Below are positions 1-8,648 of a stretch of DNA of 64,000 nucleotides, in pieces. The position numbers were made by a program, and so were the translations under genes. The DNA lies in NCBI RefSeq assembly GCF_024453815.1, contig NZ_CP072934.1, positions 1,426,001 through 1,490,000 on the forward strand, written 5' to 3'. The stretch is from Corynebacterium pseudogenitalium (GTDB lineage Bacteria; Actinomycetota; Actinomycetes; Mycobacteriales; Mycobacteriaceae). The notes under the pieces are model-generated. The model did not search any database. It saw nothing but the letters and a program-made list of their open reading frames with translations, and had not been told where the DNA came from. Positions within the stretch are counted from its first letter, which is position 1; each line of letters opens with the position of its first letter.

Positions 1-635
1 CCCTGGCCCTGGTTCTGCCCTGGGCGTGGGCCACCTTGGCCACCGCGACCAGGCTGACCACCACGGCCACCCTGTGCACCGCGACCACCTGGACGTGGAG
101 CTGGTCGTGCCCCACCAGTGTTGGAAGAAAATGGGTTGTTGGCTACCCGTGGGCGGCCACCCGGCTTCGGCATCGGCCGCGGCATACCCGACGGCTTTGG
201 TGCTGCAGGTTTCGCTGCGGCAGGCTTTGGTGCTGCAGGTTTTGCAGCACTTGGCTTTGGTGCCGCAGGCTTTGCTGCTGCAGGCTTCGGGGCAGCTGGC
301 TTAGCAGCGCCGGGCTTTGGAGCGGCTGGTGTGGCAGCGCCGGGCTTTGGTGCTGCAGGTTTTGCAGCACTTGGCTTTGGTGCCGCAGGCTTTGCTGCTG
401 CAGGCTTCGACGCCTTACCAGCGGGCTTCGCTGCATCCTTATCCTTCGCGGATGCTTCTTCTCCGCCACCATTCTTTTGCTCGTACAGTGCCGTCATCTT
501 CTTGACGACGGGAGGCTCAATGGTGGAGGAAGCTGTCTTTACGAATTCGCCCTCTTCCTTCAGAGTGGCGAGTAGTTCCTTGCTTGTTACGCCGAGTCGT
601 TTTGCGAGCTCGTGTACGCGTAGCTTTCCGGGCAC
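1..635 (-). CDS. infB: Translation initiation factor IF-2 (N-terminal part, cut by window edge)
   Basis: IF-2 is the GTPase that places initiator tRNA on the ribosome. Only about the first 211 residues are present; the GTPase domain lies beyond position 1. The protein starts with an IF2_N helix domain ([15 protein letters not shown]...). An Ala/Pro/Lys-rich linker of repeated AAKPAAPKP units follows, then a Gly/Arg/Pro-rich stretch, as in actinobacterial IF-2. The start is GTG at 635 with an AGGAG ribosome binding site just upstream. The linker contains two exact 67-bp copies at 223-289 and 343-409 (period 120 bp, 40 codons). The gene follows rnpM and nusA on the same strand, the usual nusA-infB operon order. 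Confidence 0.95.
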   Translation of the reverse strand, partial: MPGKLRVHELAKRLGVTSKELLATLKEEGEFVKTASSTIEPPVVKKMTALYEQKNGGGEEASAKDKDAAKPAGKASKPAAAKPAAPKPSAAKPAAPKPGAATPAAPKPGAAKPAAPKPAAAKPAAPKPSAAKPAAPKPAAAKPAAPKPSGMPRPMPKPGGRPRVANNPFSSNTGGARPAPRPGGRGAQGGRGGQPGRGGQGGPRPGQNQGQ

Positions 636-741
636 GTGTCTCCTCTTAGTTGGGCTAGAGGGCGGCACCGGAAACGGCGACCGGCCTCTAGACGTTGATT
701 ATGACTTTCATCGCTGATGCTGCTTCATTGTTGCGTTCTCA

Positions 742-1056
742 TCAGTGTTCGGTCTTCCTTACTTCTGTTGGGTCTTTCGCCTTTTCAGCGAGGTACTTGT
801 GTACATGACCTACGTCCGCCGGAGCGGACAGACGGAGGGCGCGAGAGAAAGCTCTACGCTCTTCCGCCAGCTTTAATGCATCCCATGTAGGGGTTATCCA
901 CGCTCCCCGCCCAGGTAATGATCGGGTGGGATCTGCAAGAACAACACCTGGAACAGTACCGTCAGCAACAACCCGGAGCAATTCCCTATCTGGAAGTTTC
1001 CGGCCTGTGGCTATACAGGTGCGACGACGGATTGAGCGTTTGCTCGCTGAAGTCAT
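742..1056 (-). CDS. rnpM: RnpM/YlxR family RNA-binding protein (DUF448)
   Basis: A small basic protein of about 104 residues of the YlxR family, encoded between nusA and infB in many Gram-positive bacteria. In Firmicutes the family binds and modulates RNase P RNA; the role here is inferred from the family. The family hallmarks are near the N terminus: RRRTCIATGRKLP, then a LPGRGAW motif. ATG at 1056 is preferred because a GAAGAAGG ribosome binding site lies about 6 nt upstream. An in-frame GTG at 1062 overlaps that spacing and would add two residues. The 155-bp gap back to nusA holds no other gene I can see. It is probably co-transcribed with nusA and infB. Confidence 0.85.
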   Translation of the reverse strand: MTSASKRSIRRRTCIATGRKLPDRELLRVVADGTVPGVVLADPTRSLPGRGAWITPTWDALKLAEERRAFSRALRLSAPADVGHVHKYLAEKAKDPTEVRKTEH

Positions 1057-1211
1057 CCACACCCTTCTTCCACATACTCGACATTGCTGAACGGCTATCG
1101 CGTGGCCAACACCACGATGGGAAAATTAGCCACGGACCAGCCTACGCCACTTTGCCAAGTTTTTATAAGCGTTGTGTGAATTCCCAACACAGAGGCCAGG
1201 ATGTGGCGTCG

Positions 1212-2216
1212 TTAATCTGCGGCTGCGTCGGAGTGGATGTCGATCTTCCAACCGGTAAGGCGGGCAGCCAGACGTGCGTTCTGCCCCTCCTTGCCAATCG
1301 CAAGTGACAGCTGGTAGTCAGGCACGGTAACGCGCGCTACTTGCGCCACTGGGTCGACGACCTCGACCTTGACAACCTTCGATGGCGCCAGTGAGTTTCC
1401 AACATACGTAGCCGGATCCTCTGCCCAGTCGATGATGTCGATCTTTTCCCCGCCGAGCTCCTTCATCACGTTTGAGACGCGCGAGCCGCGCGGGCCGATG
1501 CAAGCGCCTTTCGCGTTGACACCCTTCACCGTCGCCCGTACAGCGATCTTGGAGCGGTGCCCCGCCTCACGGGCAATGCCCACGATCTCAACGGTGCCAT
1601 CTGCGATTTCCGGGACCTCAAGCGCGAACAATCCGCGCACGAGCTCAGGGTGCGTGCGCGACAAACTTACCTGCACACGACGGTCAGACTTATTGACGCC
1701 GACTACGTACGCCTTAATGCGGTCACCGTGCTTGAGCGTTTCGGAAGGGATCTTTTCTGCCGGGATGAGCAGGCCATCCTGTGGATCGGCTTCGGTTCCA
1801 AGCTGCACCACGGAGATTCCGCGTGCTTCCGCTTGCGCGTCCCGCTGCACGATGCCTGAGACAACAGTACCTTCGGCGCCGGAGTACTCCTCGTACACGC
1901 GACCAGCTTCGACGGCCAATAGCTTGCCCTTGATGGCGTCGCGCACGGCCCTCGCACCGATTCGAGAAAAGTTGACCGGGGTGGCGTCGTACTCCGAGAT
2001 AATTTCGCCCTCAGCGTCGAGCTCAGAAACCATGACGGCAACGTCACCGGTTTCGGAGTCGATGTCGACGCGCGCCTTGTGGTGTTCATCCTGGGGGTGC
2101 TCCAGGTTGTCCGTGTACGCGAAGAGCAGCGCCGAGGCGATGGTCTCGAGTAGTTCGTCGAACCCAATTCCTTGCTGTGCTTCGATGTTCTTCAAGACTT
2201 GGACGTCAATATTCAC
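1212..2216 (-). CDS. nusA: Transcription termination/antitermination factor NusA
   Basis: NusA binds RNA polymerase and nascent RNA to modulate pausing, termination and antitermination. The 334-residue protein has the N-terminal RNAP-binding domain, an S1 domain (EEYSGAEGTVVSGIV at about residue 110), and KH1 and KH2 domains (GPRGSRV near 240, IGKEGQNARLAARL near 310). Like other actinobacterial NusA proteins it lacks the C-terminal acidic repeats of E. coli NusA and ends shortly after KH2. The start is GTG at 2216, supported by GGAGGAAG 4 nt upstream. It lies 19 bp downstream of rimP on the same strand, giving the classic rimP-nusA-rnpM-infB operon. Confidence 0.97.
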   Translation of the reverse strand: MNIDVQVLKNIEAQQGIGFDELLETIASALLFAYTDNLEHPQDEHHKARVDIDSETGDVAVMVSELDAEGEIISEYDATPVNFSRIGARAVRDAIKGKLLAVEAGRVYEEYSGAEGTVVSGIVQRDAQAEARGISVVQLGTEADPQDGLLIPAEKIPSETLKHGDRIKAYVVGVNKSDRRVQVSLSRTHPELVRGLFALEVPEIADGTVEIVGIAREAGHRSKIAVRATVKGVNAKGACIGPRGSRVSNVMKELGGEKIDIIDWAEDPATYVGNSLAPSKVVKVEVVDPVAQVARVTVPDYQLSLAIGKEGQNARLAARLTGWKIDIHSDAAAD

Positions 2217-2235
2217 TTGTCTTCCTCCGGATCCC

Positions 2236-2787
2236 TTACAGGGTTGCTGCTACTTCTGCTTCTTCAAACGTCGCCTCGCTGAGTTCTCGCTCAGCAGCGG
2301 GCGGCGTGTTGAACTCAATTTCTACCACCGATTTCGGCATTTCGGAAACTTCCAAGATTTGCACCGCCGGGGTCTTCTTCCCTGCCTCGATCAGCGCGAC
2401 CTTCGTTTCCGCGGAGTTCATCGCGCCAATGCGCCAGATAGAACTCTGGCCGTTGGTGTCGTTGAGCTTCACCAACCGTCCGCGGTTACGACGCCAGTGG
2501 CGCGGTGCTGTGAGCGGTAAGTCGACGCCTGGGGTCGTAACTTCCAGCGTGTAACCAGCACCGAATGAGAACGCTCCGACTTCTTCCTGCTCGTCGAGGA
2601 ACTCCCCGATTTCGTTGGACACTACCTCGAGCTCGTCCAGCGTTGGACGCGCATCGGCATCAAGCGCGATGACAATCTGGGATTTCTTGCCAGCCTTCAC
2701 TGCCTTGACGTGTTCGATGTCCATGTTGTGGCGTTGGGCCAGCGGCTCAATGAGTGTCTCTAATTCTTGGGGAGTTGGAAAAGCCAT
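2236..2787 (-). CDS. rimP: Ribosome maturation factor RimP
   Basis: RimP assists assembly of the 30S subunit. The 183-residue protein has the alpha/beta N-terminal domain (MAFPTPQELETLIEPLA) and the family core around SFGAGYTLEVTTPGVDLPLT near residue 85, where other members have YxLEVSSPGxDRPL. The start is ATG at 2787; upstream reading-frame extension overlaps the divergent lipoprotein gene and has no family similarity. A TATGGT hexamer ends 6 nt before the ATG, so the operon mRNA may be leaderless. This is the first gene of the rimP-nusA-rnpM-infB cluster. Confidence 0.93.
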   Translation of the reverse strand: MAFPTPQELETLIEPLAQRHNMDIEHVKAVKAGKKSQIVIALDADARPTLDELEVVSNEIGEFLDEQEEVGAFSFGAGYTLEVTTPGVDLPLTAPRHWRRNRGRLVKLNDTNGQSSIWRIGAMNSAETKVALIEAGKKTPAVQILEVSEMPKSVVEIEFNTPPAAERELSEATFEEAEVAATL

Positions 2788-2793
2788 GTGCCC

Positions 2794-2822
2794 ACCATAG
2801 CGCGACGCAAACGTGCTAGCGT
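2794..2822. promoter_or_regulatory. Divergent candidate leaderless -10 elements for rimP and the DUF4439 lipoprotein
   Basis: On the minus strand TATGGT (2794-2799) ends 6 nt before the rimP ATG. On the plus strand TAGCGT (2817-2822) ends 7 nt before the lipoprotein GTG at 2830. Both match the TANNNT corynebacterial -10 core at leaderless spacing. The start codons are 42 bp apart, so each promoter's -35 region overlaps or abuts the other gene. Inferred from sequence only. Confidence 0.45.
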
Positions 2823-2829
2823 TTTCCCC

Positions 2830-3645
2830 GTGAAAAAATTGCTGGTTGCTGTTCTTGCGGTGCCGTTGTCGCTGACGCTTTCGTCGTGCGACCTTCTCGG
2901 TGTTGTTGGGCCCCGCCCCGACAAAGCAGTGCTTGGCCTTGCGCAACAGGCGACTGCGGATGCGCGCAGTCTTTCGGATCCAGCACTCGCTGAGCTTCGT
3001 GGCAAGCAGGCGGATGAGCTTTTTGGAGAGGTTGCGCGACTCTGCGGCAACATTGACGCGGAGTTGCCGCGCAGCTGCGAGTTTTCCACCGGTCCTGGTG
3101 AAGCCGTGGGTGTCAGCGGCGATGCAGCTCTGCAAGAGTTCGTCGAGCAGTCCGTGACAGCTTCTTTGGAGAAGGTTCCAGCGCAGTCGCGAGACTTAGT
3201 TGCGGCGCAGGCCGTCGACATCATCGCGGCAATCGGCCCCGAACTCGACGCTGAGGACGTCGCCGCACTGCAAAACAAGGGCGATATCGAGCTTGCCAGT
3301 GCGGCGCTCAATACAGAGTACGAGTTCCTCTATGGGCTGGGGCTGGCAAAGGCATATGCGGATGCGCCGCTGCACGCGCGTATCGCCGCGTTGGAGGACG
3401 CCTCCAATGTGCGCGTCGCGTTCCTGCGCACCGCACTGCGCGACGCTGACTCGATTCCAGTCGCAGCAGCTGGGTATCAACTCGCCCACGATGATGCGCT
3501 CAATGATGCAGCAGACGCCGAAGCGCTTGTCGACGCCCTCTCCGCCCAGCTCACCAACACCTGGAGGGGAACCGTATCCCAGGCCAGCTCTTCCGAGTGG
3601 AAACAACAAAGCCTTATGCTTGCCGCGCACGCGCAGCAAGCATAA
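2830..3645 (+). CDS. DUF4439-type ferritin-like lipoprotein
   Basis: A predicted lipoprotein of 271 residues. It starts with a signal peptide (VKKLLVAVLAVPLSLTLSSC) ending in a lipobox with Cys20. The C-terminal half (from about residue 150, ALNTEYEFLYGLG onward) resembles the ferritin-like DUF4439 helices of actinobacterial proteins found between rimP and proS. No function is established. GTG at 2830 is chosen because it begins directly with the signal peptide and has a TAGCGT -10 ending 7 nt upstream; the in-frame ATG at 2767 would put a charged stretch before it and overlap rimP. Its last codons form one arm of a terminator hairpin shared with proS. Confidence 0.8.
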   Translation: MKKLLVAVLAVPLSLTLSSCDLLGVVGPRPDKAVLGLAQQATADARSLSDPALAELRGKQADELFGEVARLCGNIDAELPRSCEFSTGPGEAVGVSGDAALQEFVEQSVTASLEKVPAQSRDLVAAQAVDIIAAIGPELDAEDVAALQNKGDIELASAALNTEYEFLYGLGLAKAYADAPLHARIAALEDASNVRVAFLRTALRDADSIPVAAAGYQLAHDDALNDAADAEALVDALSAQLTNTWRGTVSQASSSEWKQQSLMLAAHAQQA

Positions 3646-3649
3646 GGCT
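3610..3649. terminator. Bidirectional terminator between the lipoprotein gene and proS
   Basis: A perfect 14-bp inverted repeat, AGCCTTATGCTTGC (3610-3623) and GCAAGCATAAGGCT (3636-3649), with a 12-nt loop. The hairpin lies inside the last codons of the lipoprotein gene. On the minus strand it is followed by a T-rich run (TTGTTGTTT), fitting a proS terminator; plus-strand termination would lack a good U tract. Confidence 0.75.
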
Positions 3650-3665
3650 CCTTGCTACTGCCGAA

Positions 3666-5447
3666 TTAGCTTTCGGCGATGAGCTGCTGCAGCTTCGCCA
3701 CAACCTCACCAGCTGGGACCTCAAGGGTCTCGCCGCCGCGGATGCGAAGCTCAACAATGCCGTCGGCGAACGATCGGCCAAGGATCACAACGAACGGCAT
3801 GCCGAGCAATTCGGCATCCTTGAACTTGACGCCCGGGGACACCTTTGGGCGGTCGTCGTAAAGAACCTCAATGCCCTTGTCGCTGAGTTCCTGTACGAGA
3901 GCGTCTCCAGCCTCCATGGCTGCCTTGTCCTTGTTCGCGACGGCAACGTGTACCTGGTACGGCGCGACTGCAACTGGCCACACGAGGCCCTTCTCGTCGT
4001 GCTTCTGCTCCGCGACGACGGCCATCATGCGCGAGATGCCGATGCCGTAGGAACCCATGGTAGGGACAGCACGCTTGCCGTTCTCGTCCAGGATCTGCAC
4101 ATCCATTGCCTCGGTGTACTTGCGTCCGAGTTGGAAGATATGGCCCAGTTCGATGCCACGGGCAAGCTTCACTGTGCCGTTGCCGGACGGTGAGGGGTCG
4201 CCTTCCTTGATCTCGGCGGCTTCGATAAACCCGTCGACGGTGAAGTCGCGGCCGGCAACGAGGCCGACGACGTGCTTCTGAGGAGCGTCTGCACCGGTGA
4301 TCCACGCGGAACCTTCCACCACGCGCGGGTCCGCGAGGACGCGTACACCGTTGGCTTGCAGTGCACGTGGCCCGACGTAGCCCTTCACCAGGAAGTCGCT
4401 CTTGGTGAAGTCCTCGTCGCTGGCCAGCTCAAACGTCGCTGGTTCCAGGGAAGCTTCCAGGCGCTTTTCGTCGAGCTCGCGATCGCCCGGGATCACAACG
4501 CCGACGAGCTGCGGGCCGACCGGCTTACCGTTGTCGTCGAGCACGCGTGGGTCGTCGACCTTGATCATCATGCACTTCAGGGTGTCGGAGGCTTCGGCAG
4601 GGCGGCCGTCGATAAGCACTCCTGCCTCCTGTGCCCACTCCACGAGTGCCGCGATGGTCTCGGAAGCTGGGGTGGCGTGCTCGACGGCCTCCGACAGCCC
4701 TTCAATCGGGCGTGGTTCAGGTGCAACCGTGGTCACTGCCTCAACGTTGGCGGCGTAATCTCCCGCGGTCGACACAGCAAAGGTGTCCTCACCGTTCTCG
4801 GAGTACGCAAGGAACTCCTCGGATGCGGAGCCACCCATCGCTCCGGAGGTTGCTTTGCAGATCTCGTAGCGGATGCCAACGCGGTTGAAAATGCGCTGGT
4901 AAGTCTCGCGATGCTTGGCGTACGCGTTGTCCAGGCCCTCGTCCGACATGTCGAAGGAGTAGGAGTCCTTCATCACGAACTCGCGGCCGCGCAGGATGCC
5001 GGCGCGGGGGCGTGCTTCGTCGCGGTACTTGGTTTGGATTTGGTAGAGGGTGACCGGGAAGTCCTTGTAGGAGGAGTACATGTCCTTGACCGCCGCGGTG
5101 AACATCTCTTCGTGGGTCGGACCAAGCAGCATGTCGGCGCCCTTGCGGTCCTGCAGGCGGAAAAGGTCATCGCCGTATTCGGTCCAGCGGTTGGTGAGCT
5201 CGTATGGTTCGCGTGGAAGAAGGGCTGGGAACAACAGCTCTTGTGCGCCCATGGCGTCCATTTCTTCACGGACGATGCCTTCGATCTTGCGCAGCGTGCG
5301 AAGCCCAAGTGGGAGCCAGTTGTAAACGCCCGGCGCGGCGCGGCGGACGTAGCCTGCTCGGACGAGCAGTTTGTGGCTTGGGACTTCGGCATCGGCTGGG
5401 TCTTCGCGCAGCGTGCGCAGGAAGAGCTCTGACAGGCGTGTAATCAT
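3666..5447 (-). CDS. proS: Prolyl-tRNA synthetase
   Basis: Charges tRNA-Pro with proline in the cytoplasm. The 593-residue length fits the bacterial form with an inserted editing (INS) domain between motifs 2 and 3. Class II motifs are visible: motif 1 around [18 protein letters not shown], motif 2 in [16 protein letters not shown], and motif 3 in GIGISRMMA. An anticodon-binding domain forms the C terminus. ATG at 5447 is chosen because homologous ProRS proteins begin with the [19 protein letters not shown] segment and because TAAGAT ends 7 nt upstream, a leaderless arrangement. The reading frame continues upstream without similarity. It is divergent from yaaA and convergent with the lipoprotein gene. 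Confidence 0.97.
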   Translation of the reverse strand: MITRLSELFLRTLREDPADAEVPSHKLLVRAGYVRRAAPGVYNWLPLGLRTLRKIEGIVREEMDAMGAQELLFPALLPREPYELTNRWTEYGDDLFRLQDRKGADMLLGPTHEEMFTAAVKDMYSSYKDFPVTLYQIQTKYRDEARPRAGILRGREFVMKDSYSFDMSDEGLDNAYAKHRETYQRIFNRVGIRYEICKATSGAMGGSASEEFLAYSENGEDTFAVSTAGDYAANVEAVTTVAPEPRPIEGLSEAVEHATPASETIAALVEWAQEAGVLIDGRPAEASDTLKCMMIKVDDPRVLDDNGKPVGPQLVGVVIPGDRELDEKRLEASLEPATFELASDEDFTKSDFLVKGYVGPRALQANGVRVLADPRVVEGSAWITGADAPQKHVVGLVAGRDFTVDGFIEAAEIKEGDPSPSGNGTVKLARGIELGHIFQLGRKYTEAMDVQILDENGKRAVPTMGSYGIGISRMMAVVAEQKHDEKGLVWPVAVAPYQVHVAVANKDKAAMEAGDALVQELSDKGIEVLYDDRPKVSPGVKFKDAELLGMPFVVILGRSFADGIVELRIRGGETLEVPAGEVVAKLQQLIAES

Positions 5448-5454
5448 GGGGCAT

Positions 5455-5470
5455 ATCTTAGCGCTAGGGT
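5455..5470. promoter_or_regulatory. Back-to-back -10 elements for proS and yaaA
   Basis: TAAGAT on the minus strand (5455-5460) and TAGGGT on the plus strand (5465-5470) are separated by only GCGC. Each ends exactly 7 nt before its start codon (proS ATG at 5447, yaaA ATG at 5478). Both transcripts would be leaderless, and the two RNA polymerase footprints must overlap. Confidence 0.55.
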
Positions 5471-5477
5471 GAGTTGC

Positions 5478-6200
5478 ATGTTGATCCTGCTCCCTCCTTC
5501 CGAGACGAAGGCGCCTGGCGGCGAGCGCGACGCCATGTCTGTCTCCTTCCCTGCCCTGGATTCGGTGCGTGCTTCGCTTTTCGACGACCTCTCCGCAATG
5601 GACGTGGACGAGATGATGGCGCTGCTGAAGATCCCGAAGACGAAGCGGGAGGAGGCGGTGGAGAATCAATCGTTGCGGTCGGGTCCGGTGATGCCTGCGA
5701 TTTATCGCTATACGGGGGTGTTGTATGACGCGCTTGATCCTGAGACGTTGCCGGATGATGCGATTCGCCGTTTGGCGGTTGGCTCAGCGCTGTTCGGTGT
5801 TGTGCGCGCTGGTGACATGATTCCGCGCTATCGGGTCTCTGCCTCGTCCAAGGTTCCGGCTGCGGATGGGTCACTGCCGACAATGCGGGCGCGTTGGGGG
5901 TCAGCGGTTTCGTCAGCGCTTTCGCAGGAGCCGTTCGTGGTGGATATGCGTTCTGGTGCCTACGAGAAGCTTGGGCCTGTCGATGGCGCGGTGACGGTCC
6001 GGGTGGAGTCCGTTGCCCCGGATGGGTCGCGCAAGGTGGTCAGTCACTTTAATAAGCACTACAAGGGGCTGTTGGCCAGGGCGCTGGCGTGTGGGCCAGA
6101 GGTGGCGTCGATAAGTGAAATCGCCGAGGTTGCCGAGGCCGCGGGCTATGCTGTCGAGGTGAATGGTTTGGTGCTGACGCTTGTGGTGGAAGGGACGTAG
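5478..6200 (+). CDS. yaaA: YaaA (DUF328) family peroxide stress protein
   Basis: A 240-residue member of the YaaA/DUF328 family, which in E. coli limits intracellular iron and protects DNA and proteins from peroxide. The N terminus [11 protein letters not shown] matches the family opening motif, and the conserved HFNKHYKG segment is near residue 193. ATG at 5478 is chosen over GTG at 5469 because it starts at the family's conserved end and has TAGGGT ending 7 nt upstream. The stop codon TAG is directly followed by the ATG of the next gene, so translation is probably coupled. It may form an operon with the DUF1648 protein and the nuclease. Confidence 0.9.
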   Translation: MLILLPPSETKAPGGERDAMSVSFPALDSVRASLFDDLSAMDVDEMMALLKIPKTKREEAVENQSLRSGPVMPAIYRYTGVLYDALDPETLPDDAIRRLAVGSALFGVVRAGDMIPRYRVSASSKVPAADGSLPTMRARWGSAVSSALSQEPFVVDMRSGAYEKLGPVDGAVTVRVESVAPDGSRKVVSHFNKHYKGLLARALACGPEVASISEIAEVAEAAGYAVEVNGLVLTLVVEGT

Positions 6201-6926
6201 ATGGGTGCGCCGGTGAACTGGAAACCGTGGGGTGTTGCCGCCATTGTGCTGCTAGCGCACGTGGCGCTGTTGCTGCTGTACTGGGACAGTATTCCTGACC
6301 CTATTGCGGTGCATTTTGACGCGGCGGGACAGGCAGACAGTTGGGAGCCGAAGACGCCACGGCACGTGCTGATGATGCCGCTGTATTCAGCAGGAACTGC
6401 CCTGCTAATGTTGGCGTGCCTTCCTCCACGTGGACTTGCACAGCCACAGCCGGTCCCTGGGAGTCCCTCCGTACCGTACTCGGTGAGTGTTGCGCAGCGG
6501 GTAGAACAGGTTGTGCACCTGACGTGGCGCTTCTTGGGATGGTTCGCGGTAGCGGTTGCTGTCGCGTTTCTCGTCAGCGACGTGACAACGCGCCTGCCAG
6601 CATTTGCTCACATACAGTGGTTGGCCCCCGCTGTTTGGGTGGCGTTCACCATCCTGGTTGTCGTCGGCAGTCTCGTGCTGATGGTGCGGCTGACGTCCTC
6701 GAAGAAGGTCGAGCCCGATGCGGAGGAGATTGCCCGAGCTGATGACGAATTCTTCTTAGGCGTCTACAACGCCCCGAGCGATCCGATGGCCGCAATTTCA
6801 GTTCCGTCCCGGCCGACTCGCCTCATCATCAACCGTGGGCAGCAGCTGGGCAAACGGTACTTGGTACGGATGCTGGCCGCTGTCGTGGTGTACACGCTCT
6901 TCACGGTGCTGGTGGCCATGCTATGA
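6201..6926 (+). CDS. DUF1648 domain membrane protein
   Basis: A 241-residue predicted integral membrane protein. After a first hydrophobic helix (about 10-30) it carries the DUF1648 signature SIPDPIAVHFDAAGQAD near residue 32, the motif found in SdpI-like proteins. Further hydrophobic segments lie near residues 55-75, 105-128, 140-163 and 217-241, with a charged loop (about 165-200) in between. Function is unknown; the SdpI immunity role should not be transferred without evidence. The gene starts immediately after the yaaA stop and overlaps the next start by ATGA, so it sits in a tightly coupled three-gene operon. Confidence 0.8.
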   Translation: MGAPVNWKPWGVAAIVLLAHVALLLLYWDSIPDPIAVHFDAAGQADSWEPKTPRHVLMMPLYSAGTALLMLACLPPRGLAQPQPVPGSPSVPYSVSVAQRVEQVVHLTWRFLGWFAVAVAVAFLVSDVTTRLPAFAHIQWLAPAVWVAFTILVVVGSLVLMVRLTSSKKVEPDAEEIARADDEFFLGVYNAPSDPMAAISVPSRPTRLIINRGQQLGKRYLVRMLAAVVVYTLFTVLVAML

Positions 6927-7618
6927 AAAAGGTGTTTGGGCTCCTCGCTGCGATTGTGCTGCTCGCTGCCGGTAGCTGGGTCTGGCAGCAGGTCGACGCC
7001 CCGGAGGCTGAGTTTCACGTCGCACAGGTTGTTGACGGCGACACGATCGTTGTCGACGGCCCCGCTGGGCAAGAGCGCGTTCGCCTGCTCGGGATTGATA
7101 CTCCGGAGCGCGGCGAGTGCTTAGCTGACGACGCAACCCGGCGACTCGAGGAGCTCCTCCCCGAAGGCACGGGCGTACGCCTCGAATACGACCAGGAGCG
7201 CACCGACCGCTACGGGCGCACACTTGCCGGAGTGTTTCGCGACGGCCAATTCGTCAACGCCGTGATGGTGTCCGAGGGGCTTGCCCGCGTCGTCGAGTAC
7301 GCGCCGAACACGAAGTTCACGCAGCGCCTCGAGGCAGAGGCCGCACCTGCGGTGCGCGATTCCCTCGGCATCTACGGTCTTGGGCCTGAGTGCTGGTTTA
7401 CCGAACCCACGCAACAGGTCACCTTCGAGATGCTCACCACCGGCATCGAGGAGCTCGAGCGCTCCCCCGGTGACCGCGGGCTTGTCGGCCGCTGCCAGCA
7501 CTACGTCGACGCACTGCGCGACAGCGTGAAGCGCACGCGAAACTTCACGTTCCGCGAGCCCGCCATGGAGTACCTCGACGAACAGCAACGCCTTATCGAC
7601 GAGCTGTCAAAACCGTAA
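6923..7618 (+). CDS. Membrane-anchored staphylococcal-nuclease-like (thermonuclease) protein
   Basis: A 231-residue protein with an N-terminal hydrophobic helix (about 3-25; signal anchor or signal peptide) and an SNase domain. The catalytic-site motifs of the family are present: VVDGDTIVV, RVRLLGIDTPE (with the active-site Arg) and DRYGRTLA (second Arg), plus a Glu near ERGE. It probably acts outside the membrane on nucleic acids, requiring calcium as in the family. About 60 extra residues at the C terminus carry no motif I recognise. The start overlaps the DUF1648 stop (ATGA). The 3' end overlaps the convergent methyltransferase gene by 26 bp, with no terminator visible. Confidence 0.85.
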   Translation: MKKVFGLLAAIVLLAAGSWVWQQVDAPEAEFHVAQVVDGDTIVVDGPAGQERVRLLGIDTPERGECLADDATRRLEELLPEGTGVRLEYDQERTDRYGRTLAGVFRDGQFVNAVMVSEGLARVVEYAPNTKFTQRLEAEAAPAVRDSLGIYGLGPECWFTEPTQQVTFEMLTTGIEELERSPGDRGLVGRCQHYVDALRDSVKRTRNFTFREPAMEYLDEQQRLIDELSKP

Positions 7619-8567
7619 ACTTCGAGTTCCTCGCCACCTGCTCCACCTGTGCAAAACGCTTCGCGACCTGGGCACGGTACGGCAGGTGCGAGTTGAACAC
7701 TATGAAGAGCTGACCGCCCGGTTTCAACAGGCGATGCGATGCGTTCAGCAGATGCTCCACCAGCGTCGTGTCCACGGTCGTGCCCGCGTGAAATGGAGGG
7801 TTGAGCGCCACGGTGTCGAAGGAGGCGTCGGCAAACTTGCTTCCGGCATCATCCCAGGTCGCGTCAATACCGATCGCGCGGGCGGAAAGCACCGCGTCCG
7901 CATCAGCATCCGTGGCACACACCTCCCCCTCAAGCCCCTTCGAAACAGCCCCATTACCGCAACCGAGGTCCAATAGCGCGCCGGGGGCGTCCGGAAGACA
8001 CGACAGCAGCAGCTGCCCGCCGTAGTCCGCCCGCGCCCCCGCGAAGACGCCTCCGATGGCAACGAACCCGTTTTCTTCTACCGGCGTGTAGGACACAGGC
8101 TTTGGGCCACGCGCCGCGAGGCAGCGGAATTTACCTCTACCCCGCGTGGCGTGCACCTCAACGAAGGACTGCTCCAACACGCTGTTCATGGTCCGACTCA
8201 GGTGCTTGTTGTTCGCCCCCAACACGACGTCCGCCTGCGTAAACCCTGCACCCGCGATACTGCGCGCGAGGTAGTCAAGGCGCGCGAGCGACTTCGGCAT
8301 CTCTCCCAACGCAACGCACGAACCGGACAACCCCGCCAGGTACTCATCGAGGCGCTGATCACCGACGACCTCTGCGCCCAACGCTGCTGCTTGCCGGCAG
8401 CGGGAGTAGTCCGTGTCCGCGACGACGACACGCTTCCCGCTTTCCACCCCGGCACGCACAAGCGCCCCGGTCGGGTCGTTGCACACGTTGAGGATGTCGG
8501 CTGACTCGAACCCCTCGAGTTCACTCGCCTGCTCCCAGATCAGCCGGTCAAGCGCGCGCACGGCCAC
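7593..8567 (-). CDS. RlmG/RsmC-type class I SAM methyltransferase
   Basis: A 324-residue two-domain methyltransferase. The C-terminal half carries the SAM-binding motif LLDLGCGNGAVSKG (near residue 195) and the catalytic NPPFHAG motif (near residue 257), typical of rRNA guanine-N2 methyltransferases such as RlmG and RsmC. The N-terminal half looks like the degenerate duplicate domain found in those enzymes. The likely substrate is 23S or 16S rRNA, but which guanine cannot be told from sequence. The start is GTG at 8567 with a GGGAGG ribosome binding site 5 nt upstream. It is convergent with the nuclease and divergent from selO. Confidence 0.85.
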   Translation of the reverse strand: MAVRALDRLIWEQASELEGFESADILNVCNDPTGALVRAGVESGKRVVVADTDYSRCRQAAALGAEVVGDQRLDEYLAGLSGSCVALGEMPKSLARLDYLARSIAGAGFTQADVVLGANNKHLSRTMNSVLEQSFVEVHATRGRGKFRCLAARGPKPVSYTPVEENGFVAIGGVFAGARADYGGQLLLSCLPDAPGALLDLGCGNGAVSKGLEGEVCATDADADAVLSARAIGIDATWDDAGSKFADASFDTVALNPPFHAGTTVDTTLVEHLLNASHRLLKPGGQLFIVFNSHLPYRAQVAKRFAQVEQVARNSKFTVLTARR

Positions 8568-8636
8568 TTACCTCCCACTGCGTCAACACCAGGTACTGCT
8601 GCATGTTCTCTCCTTTTGCTCCTTGCCCAGACAGTT

Positions 8637-8642
8637 TAGGCT
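8637..8642 (+). promoter_or_regulatory. Candidate leaderless -10 of selO
   Basis: TAGGCT ends 6 nt before the ATG at 8649; no Shine-Dalgarno sequence is evident. Confidence 0.4.
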
Positions 8643-8648
8643 GTTGGC

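Noticed and set aside
223..409. CRISPR-like repeat
   Set aside because: There are only two copies, inside a coding region and in frame; the intervening sequence is coding for IF-2, with no regular spacers.
118..717. Gly/Phe/Ala-repeat frame on the plus strand
   Set aside because: It is the antisense reading of the repetitive Ala/Pro/Lys linker of infB, not a fibroin-like gene.
4272..5432. 386-residue plus-strand frame in proS
   Set aside because: It is antisense to the proS coding region, with no recognisable motif.
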